Assembly (NCBI GenBank): GCA_022539475.1
Contig: VCMS01000077.1
Span: forward strand, 62,001 to 126,000
Origin: Gracilaria domingensis
Lineage: Eukaryota > Rhodophyta > Florideophyceae > Gracilariales > Gracilariaceae
Direction of reading: 5' to 3'
Length of the DNA stretch: 64,000 bases
The notes under the pieces were generated by a model, which searched no databases, was not told where the DNA came from, and worked only from the letters and a program-made list of their open reading frames with translations. Positions 19,569 to 29,558 of this stretch are shown here, one piece after another. Position 1 is the stretch's first letter. Each line of letters opens with the position of its first letter. A program made the translations under genes and the position numbers.

Positions 19569-21617
19569 TCAGGAGAGAGATTCCTTCGACGAGATCTTGT
19601 CCGGATGTACTTGCAAGATAGCTTTGTGATAATTGACTTTGACCTTTGAATTCTCTTTGAGAACATCCATAGAGACTGCTTTCCATGTTGCGGTAGGGTA
19701 TAACACCGTATCCAACGAAGCAAGGAGAGCACGCAGGTTCCCTCGCCGAGTGCCATTTCCAGTCCATGCGTTGATCTTCCTTTCAGCCGCTGACCGAGCA
19801 TTGTCCTTGTCCTCACGTTCTTTGGCGTCCGCCCTTTCTCTCTCACGAACTGCAGCAAGTTTCTCATCGGCTCTGGCCTTAATCTCTTTCTCATGCTTCT
19901 TTCTGAGCTGCTCGCGCTGCAAAAGTTCTTCCTCCTTGGAAGTTGTATTAGACGGTGCAGGCTTTGCAGTCGGTTTGGGTGCGGCATTCATGGGTGTGGC
20001 ACTCATGGTCGGAGCAGAAAACGACTGTTGGGGAGCTGCTGATCTCCTCGCTCGAGATTGGGTTGAAGACCGAGGTCTGGGTTGCGGAGCGGCCCCCAGA
20101 TCACCTAACAGGTCTCCCTCCACGGCCGTGGACGAAGCGCTCCTTCGCATGGACGATCGTTGGCTTGAGGACGTGTCCGGAATACCACCCAGATCAAGAA
20201 GGTCTTCCGTGTTTGTCGAAGACGGAGGCGACGGAGATCTCCTCGACCTCATAGGCTTGGGCGGAGTGGGAGTATCAAAACCAAGCAAGTCTGCTTCCGG
20301 CTCGACGGGGCGGGTCGGTTTTGGTTTGTCGGAATTGCTTTCCCGACTTGACGACGGAGCAAACGACGACGTCGGACCGGGAGGAGGTTTGGCGGCTGCA
20401 CGTGTCCTGGAGTTGGGATACTTGTCTCTGGTGCGAGAACCACCAGTCGGGTAGCTGCTGACAGATTCTTTCTGTCCTACGCCGCCACTAGGATATGCGG
20501 ACTCCCGCTTGCCAAGCCCATTCGACGGGTAAGAATTGGATGTGCGCTCCCTTCCGAATGGATTGGCCACACCTGTAGACGAATCCGAAGCAGAGCCGGG
20601 TTCGGAGCGTCGGGAACTTTCAGGTTCCGGCTGAGATGGAAGCGGGTCATCGAAAATGTTGTCTGTGTACGCGCTCGATTTCGGGCGCTGTTGATTGTAG
20701 ATATCGTTGTCATCATCGTCGTCGTCATCGTCATCATCCAGCTCGTTCCATATGCTGTTGGAGTGCATAGGGACCGAGGCAGTGCGTCTCGGCGGCGGTT
20801 GCGGGGTCGATTGAGATGGTTCGGGCTGGGCGGGTGGGACATTGACTGATGTACGACGTTCCGGAGGTTCATCGGCTCCGCCGCGCATGGCGCCGAGCTT
20901 GTCGGCGCCAATGGCATCGATGGCACGCTCCATACATCGGGCAGAATCGACGTAGAAACGACGCTGAAACTCAATGGTCTCAGCGACAATGGATTCAATG
21001 AGGGCAGAACGGCGTTTGATGGCGTCGGAAATGGTGGCAACCAACTCATTGGTACGCTGCGTGAGCTCGGCCATCTTTTCGTCCGCCTTGCGAATGTCTT
21101 CCTGAGAGGCGGAAGCGTCTGAGACGCGCTCGTGATAACGGGCGGCATCGATATAGCAGCGCTTCCTTTCCTCCATGTGGTGGTTGATCTGGCGAGCCCT
21201 GGTGAGCTCGAGCTTGGTGGGGTCTATGACCCTCTTCTTGACGCGGCGCTCCACGCGCGGGAGCACGTCGTCGACGACCGAGGCCTGGACGTTGACGAGC
21301 GCATCGGCGGCGAGATAGGGCGCCCTGGTGGAGTTGGACGACAGCGAGTCGCGCAGCTTTGCGGCCAGCGTGTAGGCCGTGCCCGTGGAGCGCTGGATGG
21401 CCTCGTACGCCGAGAGGGCGTCGTGGTGCAGCGTGTCCATGTTCTTGGTCTGGGTCTTGAACTCGGCGGCGAGATGGTCGTACTCCGGGAAGGACTCGGG
21501 CAAGGAGATGTTGGAAATGCCGACGGCCTTGCGGACCTCGACGCTGGCGCGCTCGGCGGTGCGCATGACGCCATTTCGAATGTTCTTGAAGCCCTTGACA
21601 AAGGCGCTGCCGTCCAT
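19569..21617 (-). CDS. BAR-domain plus J-domain (auxilin-like) endocytic protein
   Basis: A 682-residue protein that seems to combine membrane bending with clathrin uncoating. The N-terminus (about 1-230) reads as a BAR-type coiled coil: amphipathic start (FVKGFKNIRNGVMRTAERAS), then long charged helices (VERRVKKRVIDPTKLELTRA). The middle is disordered, with clathrin-box-like LLGFD, LLDLGG and LLGDLG (about residues 445, 476 and 503) and an NPF motif. The C-terminus (from about 620) has the auxilin-type J domain with its HPDK tripeptide context (YHKAILQVHPDK), which recruits Hsc70. The start is the ATG at 21617, after which the BAR homology begins. The frame ends soon after HPDK, and the expected last J helix (resembling ELKNGYEVW) appears in other frames within the next 70 bp. 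One or two single-base errors in a TCTCTC tract, or a mutated 3' end, are likely. It shares a promoter with SRP68. Confidence 0.8.
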   Translation of the reverse strand: MDGSAFVKGFKNIRNGVMRTAERASVEVRKAVGISNISLPESFPEYDHLAAEFKTQTKNMDTLHHDALSAYEAIQRSTGTAYTLAAKLRDSLSSNSTRAPYLAADALVNVQASVVDDVLPRVERRVKKRVIDPTKLELTRARQINHHMEERKRCYIDAARYHERVSDASASQEDIRKADEKMAELTQRTNELVATISDAIKRRSALIESIVAETIEFQRRFYVDSARCMERAIDAIGADKLGAMRGGADEPPERRTSVNVPPAQPEPSQSTPQPPPRRTASVPMHSNSIWNELDDDDDDDDDDNDIYNQQRPKSSAYTDNIFDDPLPSQPEPESSRRSEPGSASDSSTGVANPFGRERTSNSYPSNGLGKRESAYPSGGVGQKESVSSYPTGGSRTRDKYPNSRTRAAAKPPPGPTSSFAPSSSRESNSDKPKPTRPVEPEADLLGFDTPTPPKPMRSRRSPSPPSSTNTEDLLDLGGIPDTSSSQRSSMRRSASSTAVEGDLLGDLGAAPQPRPRSSTQSRARRSAAPQQSFSAPTMSATPMNAAPKPTAKPAPSNTTSKEEELLQREQLRKKHEKEIKARADEKLAAVRERERADAKEREDKDNARSAAERKINAWTGNGTRRGNLRALLASLDTVLYPTATWKAVSMDVLKENSKVKVNYHKAILQVHPDKISSKESLS

Positions 21618-22044
21618 GCTGGGGCGGGCGAAGGCGGAGAGAGCGCGAGCGGCGGCGGGCGGCAGAGGCGGCCGGGCGCGGCGCGCATGGGTCGGGCAGC
21701 GGGTGGTGGAGGCGAGTCGCGGCGGCGCGCGGCGCTGTGGCGGCTGCGCCGGCGCTGTGCGTGGCGGCGAGCCGCCGCCTAACGTAGACACACATGGCTG
21801 GCAACGCGCGCCAGCCGCGCGTTGCCGCCGCGCCGCTGACGGCGCGCCTGCTGACACCGCGCCTCGCGCGCCACACGTGTGCCCCCGCCGCGACCACGCG
21901 CACAGCGGTGCCGCGTGTGCGCGCTGTGCCGCGTGTGCGCGGGACGCGCCGTGCCCGCGCCGCGCCCGTTTTGACTGCCGCGCGGTGATCCGCGCGGCCG
22001 GCGCGCGCGCGCGCGCGGGGCGATGCGATCGGCATCGCGTCGAG
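21618..22044. promoter_or_regulatory. Divergent promoter of the BAR-J and SRP68 genes
   Basis: A 427-bp extremely GC-rich region between two start codons, with alternating GC runs and no TATA box seen. Long frames run through it on both strands but read as Arg/Ala/Pro low-complexity, as expected from composition alone. Confidence 0.6.
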
Positions 22045-23916
22045 ATGGTGGCGGAGGCGGCGGCGGCGGCGGCGGCGGCGCCCGCGACCGCGACCGCGGC
22101 GGCGACCGCGACCGCGGCGGCCGCAACAGCGCGCGGCGGCGAGGATGCGGTGCGCGGCGGCGAGGAGGCGGCGCGCGGCGGCGAGGAGGCGGCGCGCGTG
22201 TCGCTGGGCATCCTGTCCGACGTGACGGCGGCGCAGGGCGCGCACGGGCTCAAGCGCGCCGACTACCTGCGCTACCGGCGCTACTGCACGCGGCGCGTGG
22301 CGCGGCTGCGCGCCGCCACCGCGTGCTCCAACCGCCACCCGGCGCACCCGCGCCGCTACCGCGCCACGCCCGTCACGCCGCACGCCGTGCGGCGCAACCC
22401 GCGCGCGCTGCAGATCCCGCTGGTGCTGGCCGAGCGCGAGTGGGCGTTTGCCATGGACGTGAAGCGCGAGCAGCCGGCCGGCGCGGCGCGCGCGCGCCGC
22501 ACCATCGTGGCCAAGCTGTCGCGCGCCGTGCACCACGCGCAGCGGCTGGCCGCGCTGTGCCACGAGGCGGCGGACGAGTCCACCGTGTTCGAGGCCGAGG
22601 CGTACTGCAAGTCCATGGTTGCCGCGCTGGCGCTGGAGCGCGAGCAGTGGGCGCCGGCCTTGCACGCGTACCAGAACGTCCACAAGATCTACACCGGCAT
22701 GGCCGGGCTGCGCGCGGGCACCCCGGCCGCGCCGCTGTTTGAGAAGCGCTTGGAGGACGTGGACCAGGCCATCCGCTTTTGCAACTACAACCTGTCGCGC
22801 TCGGCCGGCCAGCGCGATGACACCTTGCTGCAGAGCTTGCGCGATGACGCCAGCCAGTCGCAGGACCTGCTGTCGGAGAAGATCGAGGCCGCCCTGGCGC
22901 AGGCTCGCAAACGCGCCGCTGTTTCATTTGGCGAGGTCGTGTGGTGCGGCATCACGGTGCCCTTGCGCGCGGAGCGCGTCCGGGAGGCCGTGCTCATGGC
23001 GTCGGAGGAAAGCAAGCTCTTCTCGCAAAAGTCTGCTGCTGTCGACGCGTACGACAAGCTCTTCATCAAGTATAACGACGCCGTCAACGTTGTTTCCGAT
23101 GAGCTGGCGCAGTTTCGCTTGTCCTCTGCCGCTGCCGATGATCGCATCACCGAGCTTGAGTATCTTGTGGCGTATCTCACTTTTAACCGGTTACAGCATA
23201 CAATATCGCGAAACCTGCTCTTGGTTGAGTCGTACAAGAACAAGCGTGCGTCCAAGCCGGAGGACTTTGTGCGCTTGTTTGATAACCTGATTGCAAACAT
23301 GAACGATATTCTGGCATTGAAGGGCGTTGAGGACGATGCGCAGGTCGCCAATGATGCGGAAGGCAGACGAACATTGTTCCGCGCCCATCGCTGCTATCAT
23401 TTGGCGCAATGTTATCTGGCGGCCCACATGCAAAGCGAGGCCGCTTCGTTGTTTGATCGCGTGGCTGTGCATGCCAAAACACTCACGGGCAAGTATGCGG
23501 AAGAGGCGCTCCAGGTTGTCAAGGAGAGCAAGGGGCTCAAGTGCAGGGCTGTGGCCGAGGCGTACATCAAGGAGCATCAACTGGCCAACGGTGTGCGAGA
23601 TCTGAAACTTTCTGAGAAGCGTACCTACGTGGGCACGAAGCGAATGATCGACCATCTTGATGCGTTCGAGTGTTTTACGCCTGCACCAGACAATAATCGT
23701 GTGATCTGCGATGTGCCCCCGGCGTTGGAGGCCATCCCGTGCAAGCCTGTGCTGTTTGACCTTGCCATTGATGGTATTCGATTCCCTCGCGAGGTCTCGG
23801 AGACAGAGCCGCTCGAGTCGAAGCCAGCGCAGGCGACCGCTGAGCAGCCGCAGGCACCGGTTTCGACCTTCTCTGCGACGACAACGCGAATAGGGAGATG
23901 GTGGAGTGGGAAGTGA
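22045..23916 (+). CDS. SRP68: Signal recognition particle subunit SRP68
   Basis: This 623-residue protein matches SRP68 (human 627). SRP68 pairs with SRP72, binds the SRP RNA and is part of the particle that targets nascent secretory proteins to the ER. After an Ala/Gly-rich leader, residues about 50-260 form the RNA-binding domain, with the family stretch GLKRADYLRYRRYCTRRVARL. The following helical repeats include EREQWAPALHAYQNVHKIYT and IRFCNYNLSR. The C-terminus carries the SRP72-binding region ending in IGRWWSGK. I start at the ATG at 22045 because the frame upstream reads as GC-rich noise. The N-terminal Ala runs arise from GCG/GCC repeats. The gene is convergent with the lipase gene, whose last exon ends 84 bp away. 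Confidence 0.93.
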   Translation: MVAEAAAAAAAAPATATAAATATAAAATARGGEDAVRGGEEAARGGEEAARVSLGILSDVTAAQGAHGLKRADYLRYRRYCTRRVARLRAATACSNRHPAHPRRYRATPVTPHAVRRNPRALQIPLVLAEREWAFAMDVKREQPAGAARARRTIVAKLSRAVHHAQRLAALCHEAADESTVFEAEAYCKSMVAALALEREQWAPALHAYQNVHKIYTGMAGLRAGTPAAPLFEKRLEDVDQAIRFCNYNLSRSAGQRDDTLLQSLRDDASQSQDLLSEKIEAALAQARKRAAVSFGEVVWCGITVPLRAERVREAVLMASEESKLFSQKSAAVDAYDKLFIKYNDAVNVVSDELAQFRLSSAAADDRITELEYLVAYLTFNRLQHTISRNLLLVESYKNKRASKPEDFVRLFDNLIANMNDILALKGVEDDAQVANDAEGRRTLFRAHRCYHLAQCYLAAHMQSEAASLFDRVAVHAKTLTGKYAEEALQVVKESKGLKCRAVAEAYIKEHQLANGVRDLKLSEKRTYVGTKRMIDHLDAFECFTPAPDNNRVICDVPPALEAIPCKPVLFDLAIDGIRFPREVSETEPLESKPAQATAEQPQAPVSTFSATTTRIGRWWSGK

Positions 23917-24000
23917 GAGTTGTATACTTGAATCTTCTATGAGAGGCAGGCGCATGGGAGGCCGAGGAGTGAATGGTTTAACATGTAAGGTGTTTCGTTT

Positions 24001-26415
24001 CTAACTTAGGCTTTCTTTTATGTACCTTCTCACTACCTGGTGCATCGCCGCAAAATATGAGCCCTCCTGTGTGAATCATAGGCGTCCCGAACAATCATAA
24101 AAGGGTTAGAGACCAGTATGGCATAGCGTGATTTCGAAGAAGACACCGCCTTAACAAACTGGCAAACTTACCATATGCTGTTGAACAGACTTCCCCGTAA
24201 GAAGATTATCCCAAAGACGTTGTTCCATTTCCAGCAAATCCGACAGATTCACACATCGCTCATGGAGCACGTCAAAGACAGTCTTTCCATTTGGGTACGG
24301 CGAGCTGGCCATGCCTTCAATCCAGTAGTCGCCTCGGTCATTGAGCAGAACAGTCCTGCCTGAATGCTTATATCTGCTCACAGCGTTTCCTTCATACATG
24401 GAACGCGGCATGCGAGAAACAAGATCCTCATCATTCACAACTCGAAAAGAATTGGGCACGAGTTCGTTTAGTCGCCTTGCAAAGTTGACGTTTCCAACCT
24501 TTGGTGCCCCGTAAGACATGCAACACACGTTATCCCAGTTATGTCGAGCGACAAAGTCCGCAGCAGCTACGATTGCAAGAGCACCTCCAAGAGAGTGTCC
24601 AGTAAAGTAAATGGAATAATCTTCTTCTAGATTCGCAGTCAGTGTTCGAATGTAGCGCAGCAAAACGGTTTGAACGCTACTGTATGCCCTGAGAAACCCG
24701 TAATGCACTGCTATGGCATCCTCAGGGATAGATCCAGCTACTTTGCTCGTTGGAAGTATACCCGGAACGAACGTTTCCAGACCCAGAGTTATGCCTGTCT
24801 TAATCGTCAAATCAATATCCTCTCCTGGGACCCATCTTTGCAAGAAGGTCTGGGCATCTGTGAAGAAGTCTTTCCATTTGACCTGCTCGGTGCCTCTGAA
24901 CGAGACAATCAGATTCTTCTTCTCAACGTCGCGGTAGAGCCAAACTTGCGTGTCGGTCGACATGGACTCAACAAACAACGACCCCTCTAGTTGCTCACTG
25001 AGGGTGCTAGTGCTATGAATGATGCGATTATCTTCGATCGAATTGTAAAGATTTGTTGCCGCCACGATAAAACGCCTCCAATCGGATGGTTTCGGCATTG
25101 TCCCTACGGGAAGTTTGGAACGGAGCACTTCTCTGACGATATCTCGAACCCTTCGATCCCTTCCCTTCAAGTTTAGCTCTTCTTGCTCGTTTTCTTGCGT
25201 TACCCTTTTGACTGCCGTCTGGAATGCATCCAAAGCCTTCTGTGCTATATCGACGAGGTTTGAAGATCCGTTTGATTTCTCTGAGGATGAAAGTGGTGAC
25301 ATGTCGGATGTATCAGACAATCTAATGGACTCGCCGTCCTCAAAAGGTACGAAACTGACTTGAATCGAAACAACATGACTTTGTTCCTCCGTTTCGCTTG
25401 TCTTAGTATTGGGTTCACTTGAAAATGGAAAGGAAGGTAACCTCAATCCGAGGTCCGAAGGCCATGAAAATTGCATGCTGTTAGAACGACTCTTTTCCGG
25501 ATTGGGAGCAGCAAATCGAAGTTCCTGGGATTTTCCATGGACTGTGTCCCCGGTTTCTATTGCTCGGAGCACCATTTCTCGGAGATCTATGCTCGCCGAG
25601 TAGGTTGGTTTAGCCGACGAGGCATAGTCCTCCCTTGAATTGTACATATCTAAGGTGAGTACGTCATGAAGCTTTCCGCTCTCTTCGTGATGATTATGAA
25701 TACATCTCAGGATCGTGATGTGCTTCAGTTTTGCTAGGTCCAGCGAAATTGCGTTGTTTACCGTCGCTGTGAGGTAAGAGTCTTCGATATCCCCGGTTAG
25801 TTGAATCATGAACAGCCCACTAGCAGAAGAGGCTATGAAAGATGTATCAGGAAAAGCAAGATGGTTGTATACTTTTTCACCAGATGGCTTTGGGAGAGAA
25901 GAAACGACAATCTCACGATAGGCAGCTTCAGACGGCTCCAAATAGGCACGAAACGCATACGCGGCAAGTTGGAGACCTAGAACAGGATCGAATGTCGGGG
26001 TTGTCGGAATGCATATCGGGGGCTCGTCTGGAAACACCAAAGTTTCATCCAGCAGCTGAGACAGCAGGTCATTCACTGAAGTCATCATTGAAAGAGTACT
26101 TAAAGGAGTATCAGGGTTCTTCGCCAGTTGCCAGAGCTTGTTTATCTCGTTCATTATTTGTTGGGCTCTTTCTCTTGATTCCGGAAAGTACTGGTAGAAG
26201 GATGTCCAATCCGGTAATGAAGAAAAAGGAGATGATTTAATTCCCTTGAACGGGTTGGATGGAAACTTGGAAGTATCCGTAGTTTCATTTTGCGAGTCAC
26301 CAGGCGAGGATTGGGAACAACGAGGGCTTGTCAGCCAAGAGATGCGCGCTGGGTGGCGACGACTTAGAAACCAAACGTTTCTGACAAAACACTCCGTTCG
26401 CAATCTTTGTGTCAT
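24001..26415 (-). CDS. Class 3 lipase with a short second exon
   Basis: A triacylglycerol/galactolipid-type lipase (Lipase_3 family). Exon 1 is 26,415-24,172 and exon 2 is 24,066-24,001. The 105-nt intron has donor ATG/GTAAGT and acceptor ATTCACACAG. The joined protein is 769 residues. The nucleophile is in FTGHSLGGALAIVAA (about residue 605), the acid probably in NDEDLVSRMP (about 661) and the histidine in QQHM at the end of exon 1. Exon 2 continues it as EGSYFAAMHQVVRRYIKESL, matching the xHSMExY pattern of plastid-type plant lipases. The unspliced frame would end in a meaningless VSLPVC. The N-terminus (MTQRLRTECFVRNVWFLSRR) is Arg/Ser-rich and lacks acid residues, suggesting an organelle transit peptide. 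A long N-terminal region of unknown fold precedes the hydrolase domain. Confidence 0.88.
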
Positions 26416-26615
26416 GGACAAGCGTCGTTTGCTTCGATACTTTCAAATGAAGTTTAACAGTAAGAAGATGATGGTCTGAACAAATTACTGTAGCTATGGA
26501 CATAAGAGAGAAAATCTAACAAGTGCACAGGTGAAGGGGGTGGGGTGTATGCGTGTGGAGCTCAATTGTAGCGAAATACGTTCAGAAAATGAAATGCAGC
26601 GCGGTATTCCTACCA

Positions 26616-28522
26616 CTAGTCTCGTTCAGGTGCGAAATCGTCCAGTGCGGAACGAATGACGTCGTCGAGCTCTTCAAGTTCGTATGAGAGGTTGGAAAAT
26701 GAAGAACCGTTCTCGCTTTTCAACGACCTAATGGAGCTTTGGGCATGGTTGACGGTACCATCGCGGCCTTGAGATCCGCACCCGTCTTCAGTTGTAATGT
26801 CTTGATTCGTTTGCAAAAACCTGGTTATGATTTCGTCCTCGTCTTCCACCAAGTTCTCCGGCTCCAAATTTCCGTTCTCAAGCCAGCTATTCACATCTCC
26901 TTCAACCGGTAACGTAGACACAAAGCTGTTGAAGGATTGACTGGTACCAACTACAGTCGCTTCTTGCCCCAACTTTGCGAGAACCTCAGGCCTGCAGAGC
27001 TTCTTGATAAGCGTCAGCATCCGTATGTTCTCTGTTATTATGCAAATGATTTCGTCCTTCAAAAGCTGCCAATGTTTTCGTTCATTCGCACGACGCAATT
27101 CAACAGCCCTGTTTCGTTTTGGCTCGACCATCGATTGAAGCGACAGAGTATTTCTTTCCGGAGCATTACATATGATTTCCGTCAGTGCGTCATCTATCCC
27201 TAGTTCATGCTTCAGCTCTGTTCTCTTTCGAGCGACCCTTCGTCTTTGAACCCTCGTAGAGTCCCAATCTACAGAAAACATACTCCACGTCGCGAATTTC
27301 TTATCACTATACGGAAGGTTGCGACCTGAATGTTTAAACACCATTGCCCCTCGTCCCGCTGGTCCATCACAAGCTTCGCCTTCCCTACCTTGCCTTGTCT
27401 CTCGTGGCTCTGGCAGAGAACCCTCTTTTCCTTTTGAGACCCGGTCTCTTGCCTCTTGGAGCGCAAGAAAGGTTGCCGCTTCTTTTGGTTTCTTGAAAAA
27501 GGGCACCAGGAGAATGGTCACCTGCTTTCTAAATGCTCTTTTCATCTTTCTTCGTTGGTCGGGATCCGAATGTCTTCTACCTCTTTTGGACGCCTTCATT
27601 AACCGTATCAAGTTCTGAACTAAATCTGTCCAGTTCTCGCGACTCGTTTCTTGCGTTCCCTGACGCTTCGATCTTCTTCGGCTTCCTCTCCTCTTTCCAC
27701 TGGCTTTCGAAAGAGAACTCCTTGGTTTGGGAGAAGCGTTGGGTACTTGAATCGTACTAAGCGAAGACTTCTTTTCACGCTTTTCTCTCTTTCCAGCTTT
27801 CAATTTTGGGCAGTGATTGTTTCCCGCATGTTCTGTGAACATGATCGGGTCGAAGAGCTCGTCGTACAAGGGACCACTTCCAACATTCTCTTCGCTTTTG
27901 TTCTGCACCTGGTCCGGTGCATGCGCCCTATGTGGATGTTCTGTCGATGATATCGGAGAAATTATATCATCGTCAAGGTCTTCTTGCTCGTCTTTCTTTC
28001 CTGCCATGAGGCGCATCACTTCATCAGTCTGCAAGAAATTCATACTAAGGCACGCAACGTTCTACCTACCTGATCAAATGAGAGTCCTGGGAGTAGAACT
28101 ACGGTTGTGATGTTCCAGGGCACTGCAGATGACAACGTTATTAAGAGTTATCAAGCGTTATCAACTATCTGGTGTGTTTGATGGCCTCCTTGCTCTTCAG
28201 TTGGAAAGCTGTGTGAAATACTGTTTCTTGCTACCCGCTGACCTGAGACGAACGAAATGAAGAGGCAGGTTCCTAAGGATTCTTATAGAGTAGAGTACTT
28301 ACGAGACCTACCTGTCCACATCACTATGTTGAATCTTGAACTGCACAGGTAATCGAAGCGAAGCGCCTTCTCTGAATGTAGAAACGTCTGGCATTCATGT
28401 ACTTTTTGATTCGAGAGAAGGGCTGATGAAGGAAGATCTTTTTGACAGACATTGATGCATGTAGGACTATTGAAGCATAGCTGGCAAGCCATACGCTGAT
28501 CAAGAATGCGCGATAAAGGCAT
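26616..28522 (-). CDS. Three-exon gene for a large basic protein, family not recognised
   Basis: The exons are 28,522-28,312, 28,122-28,070 and 28,028-26,616. Introns are 189 nt (donor ACAG/GTAGGT, acceptor CATCTGCAG) and 41 nt (donor CAG/GTAGGT, acceptor TTCTTGCAG). Phases agree and the joined frame gives 558 residues. Exon 1 is Cys-rich (MACQLCFNSPTCINVCQKDL). The junction reads IVMWTVPWNITTVVLLPG and then LSFDQTDEVMRLMAGKK. The long last exon has acidic stretches, a Lys/Arg-rich segment (ASGKRRGSRRRSKRQG) suggesting nuclear localisation, and a central region with KHWQLLKDEIICIITENIRM, ending in an acidic tail. I cannot assign a family; nuclear function is an inference. The last exon also has its own in-frame ATG at 28,043 within the intron, so a start there would be an alternative if the upstream exons are wrong. 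Confidence 0.65.
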
Positions 28523-29558
28523 ACGTCATGTGTACAAGGTCCTATGGACGCGTCTTACATATGATGTTGCTTTCCATCATTCAAGGAGTCTATGTCCATC
28601 TAGTTCATCTTTGATAAAGACCACGTAATGGAAGTGCATACTAAAGAAAAAAGAACGAGGTATGACATGCACATATGAAATGAGAAGGATGACCATTGTC
28701 GTCTAAGTTGCCTCCCAAAACCCGAAACGGCAGTCCTGGTACATATTTTTGAGTGCCCCGGAACACTTTCAATACTATATGGAATGTAAAGAGATCATGA
28801 TGTTCATTGACACTGGCAAAGTCATCTCCCATTCACTGAAAGGAGCAGATATATTGTTTTCCGCTCCTGAGAGGGGTCACTGATTCACACAAAATGACAG
28901 AATAGGCATGCCGTAAACATGCCTTTGTCCTCATTAGACCGTGGGTTCACCATGGTAACGCATGACGGTAAATGGATCCACCAAAAGAAGAGGCTACTGG
29001 GCACAGTTTGTCAAGGTACACGTTCCTTAACTTTGTGCAAATGGTTCGCATATGGAGAACAAGAGTATTCGTTGCGATTGCGGTGCCAGCGTTCAGAAGA
29101 AAGTTAAAAACTTCTTCGATGGACACTATCAAGCCCACTAAGACGCACTGCAGTGAACCTTATTTGATAGAGAGAGAGGAAGAGTTGCTCATATAATTTG
29201 AGAGTGACCATAGAAAACATGGATGACAAGTGTTTTTGGCCTTTCGCAAGAGACAGAAATACCTTTAGGGAGAGCTCTCTTGGCAAATTGGGAACAGGCC
29301 TGTCAGGCTGCAACGACGAAGAAGAAGAAGCACGAGAAGGGTTCCCATGGCATCCTCGTCCAGCTCAGTGACTGCCATGGACCCGTGACGAGGAATCAGA
29401 GAACATATTGAAAGAAAAGTAAAGCATTAGTCGAAGCTTATTCTCTTAATTCGCTCTTAAGTTCCCATCTGGATGGTAAAAGTAAGCTGGTTTACGGTCC
29501 GCGAAGGCACAAAACTGAATGGAGAAATGCAATAGTTCTTCTCTACGTCATAACGAAA
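28523..29558. other. Intergenic, nothing recognised
   Basis: Upstream DNA of the three-exon gene and downstream DNA of the RCC1-repeat gene. Open frames are short and inconsistent. No repeat or RNA gene is seen. Confidence 0.5.

Noticed and set aside
21046-22683. 545-codon minus-strand frame across the BAR-J/SRP68 promoter
   Set aside because: Shadow frame of two real genes in GC-rich DNA; Arg/Gly/Ala-rich without domain content.
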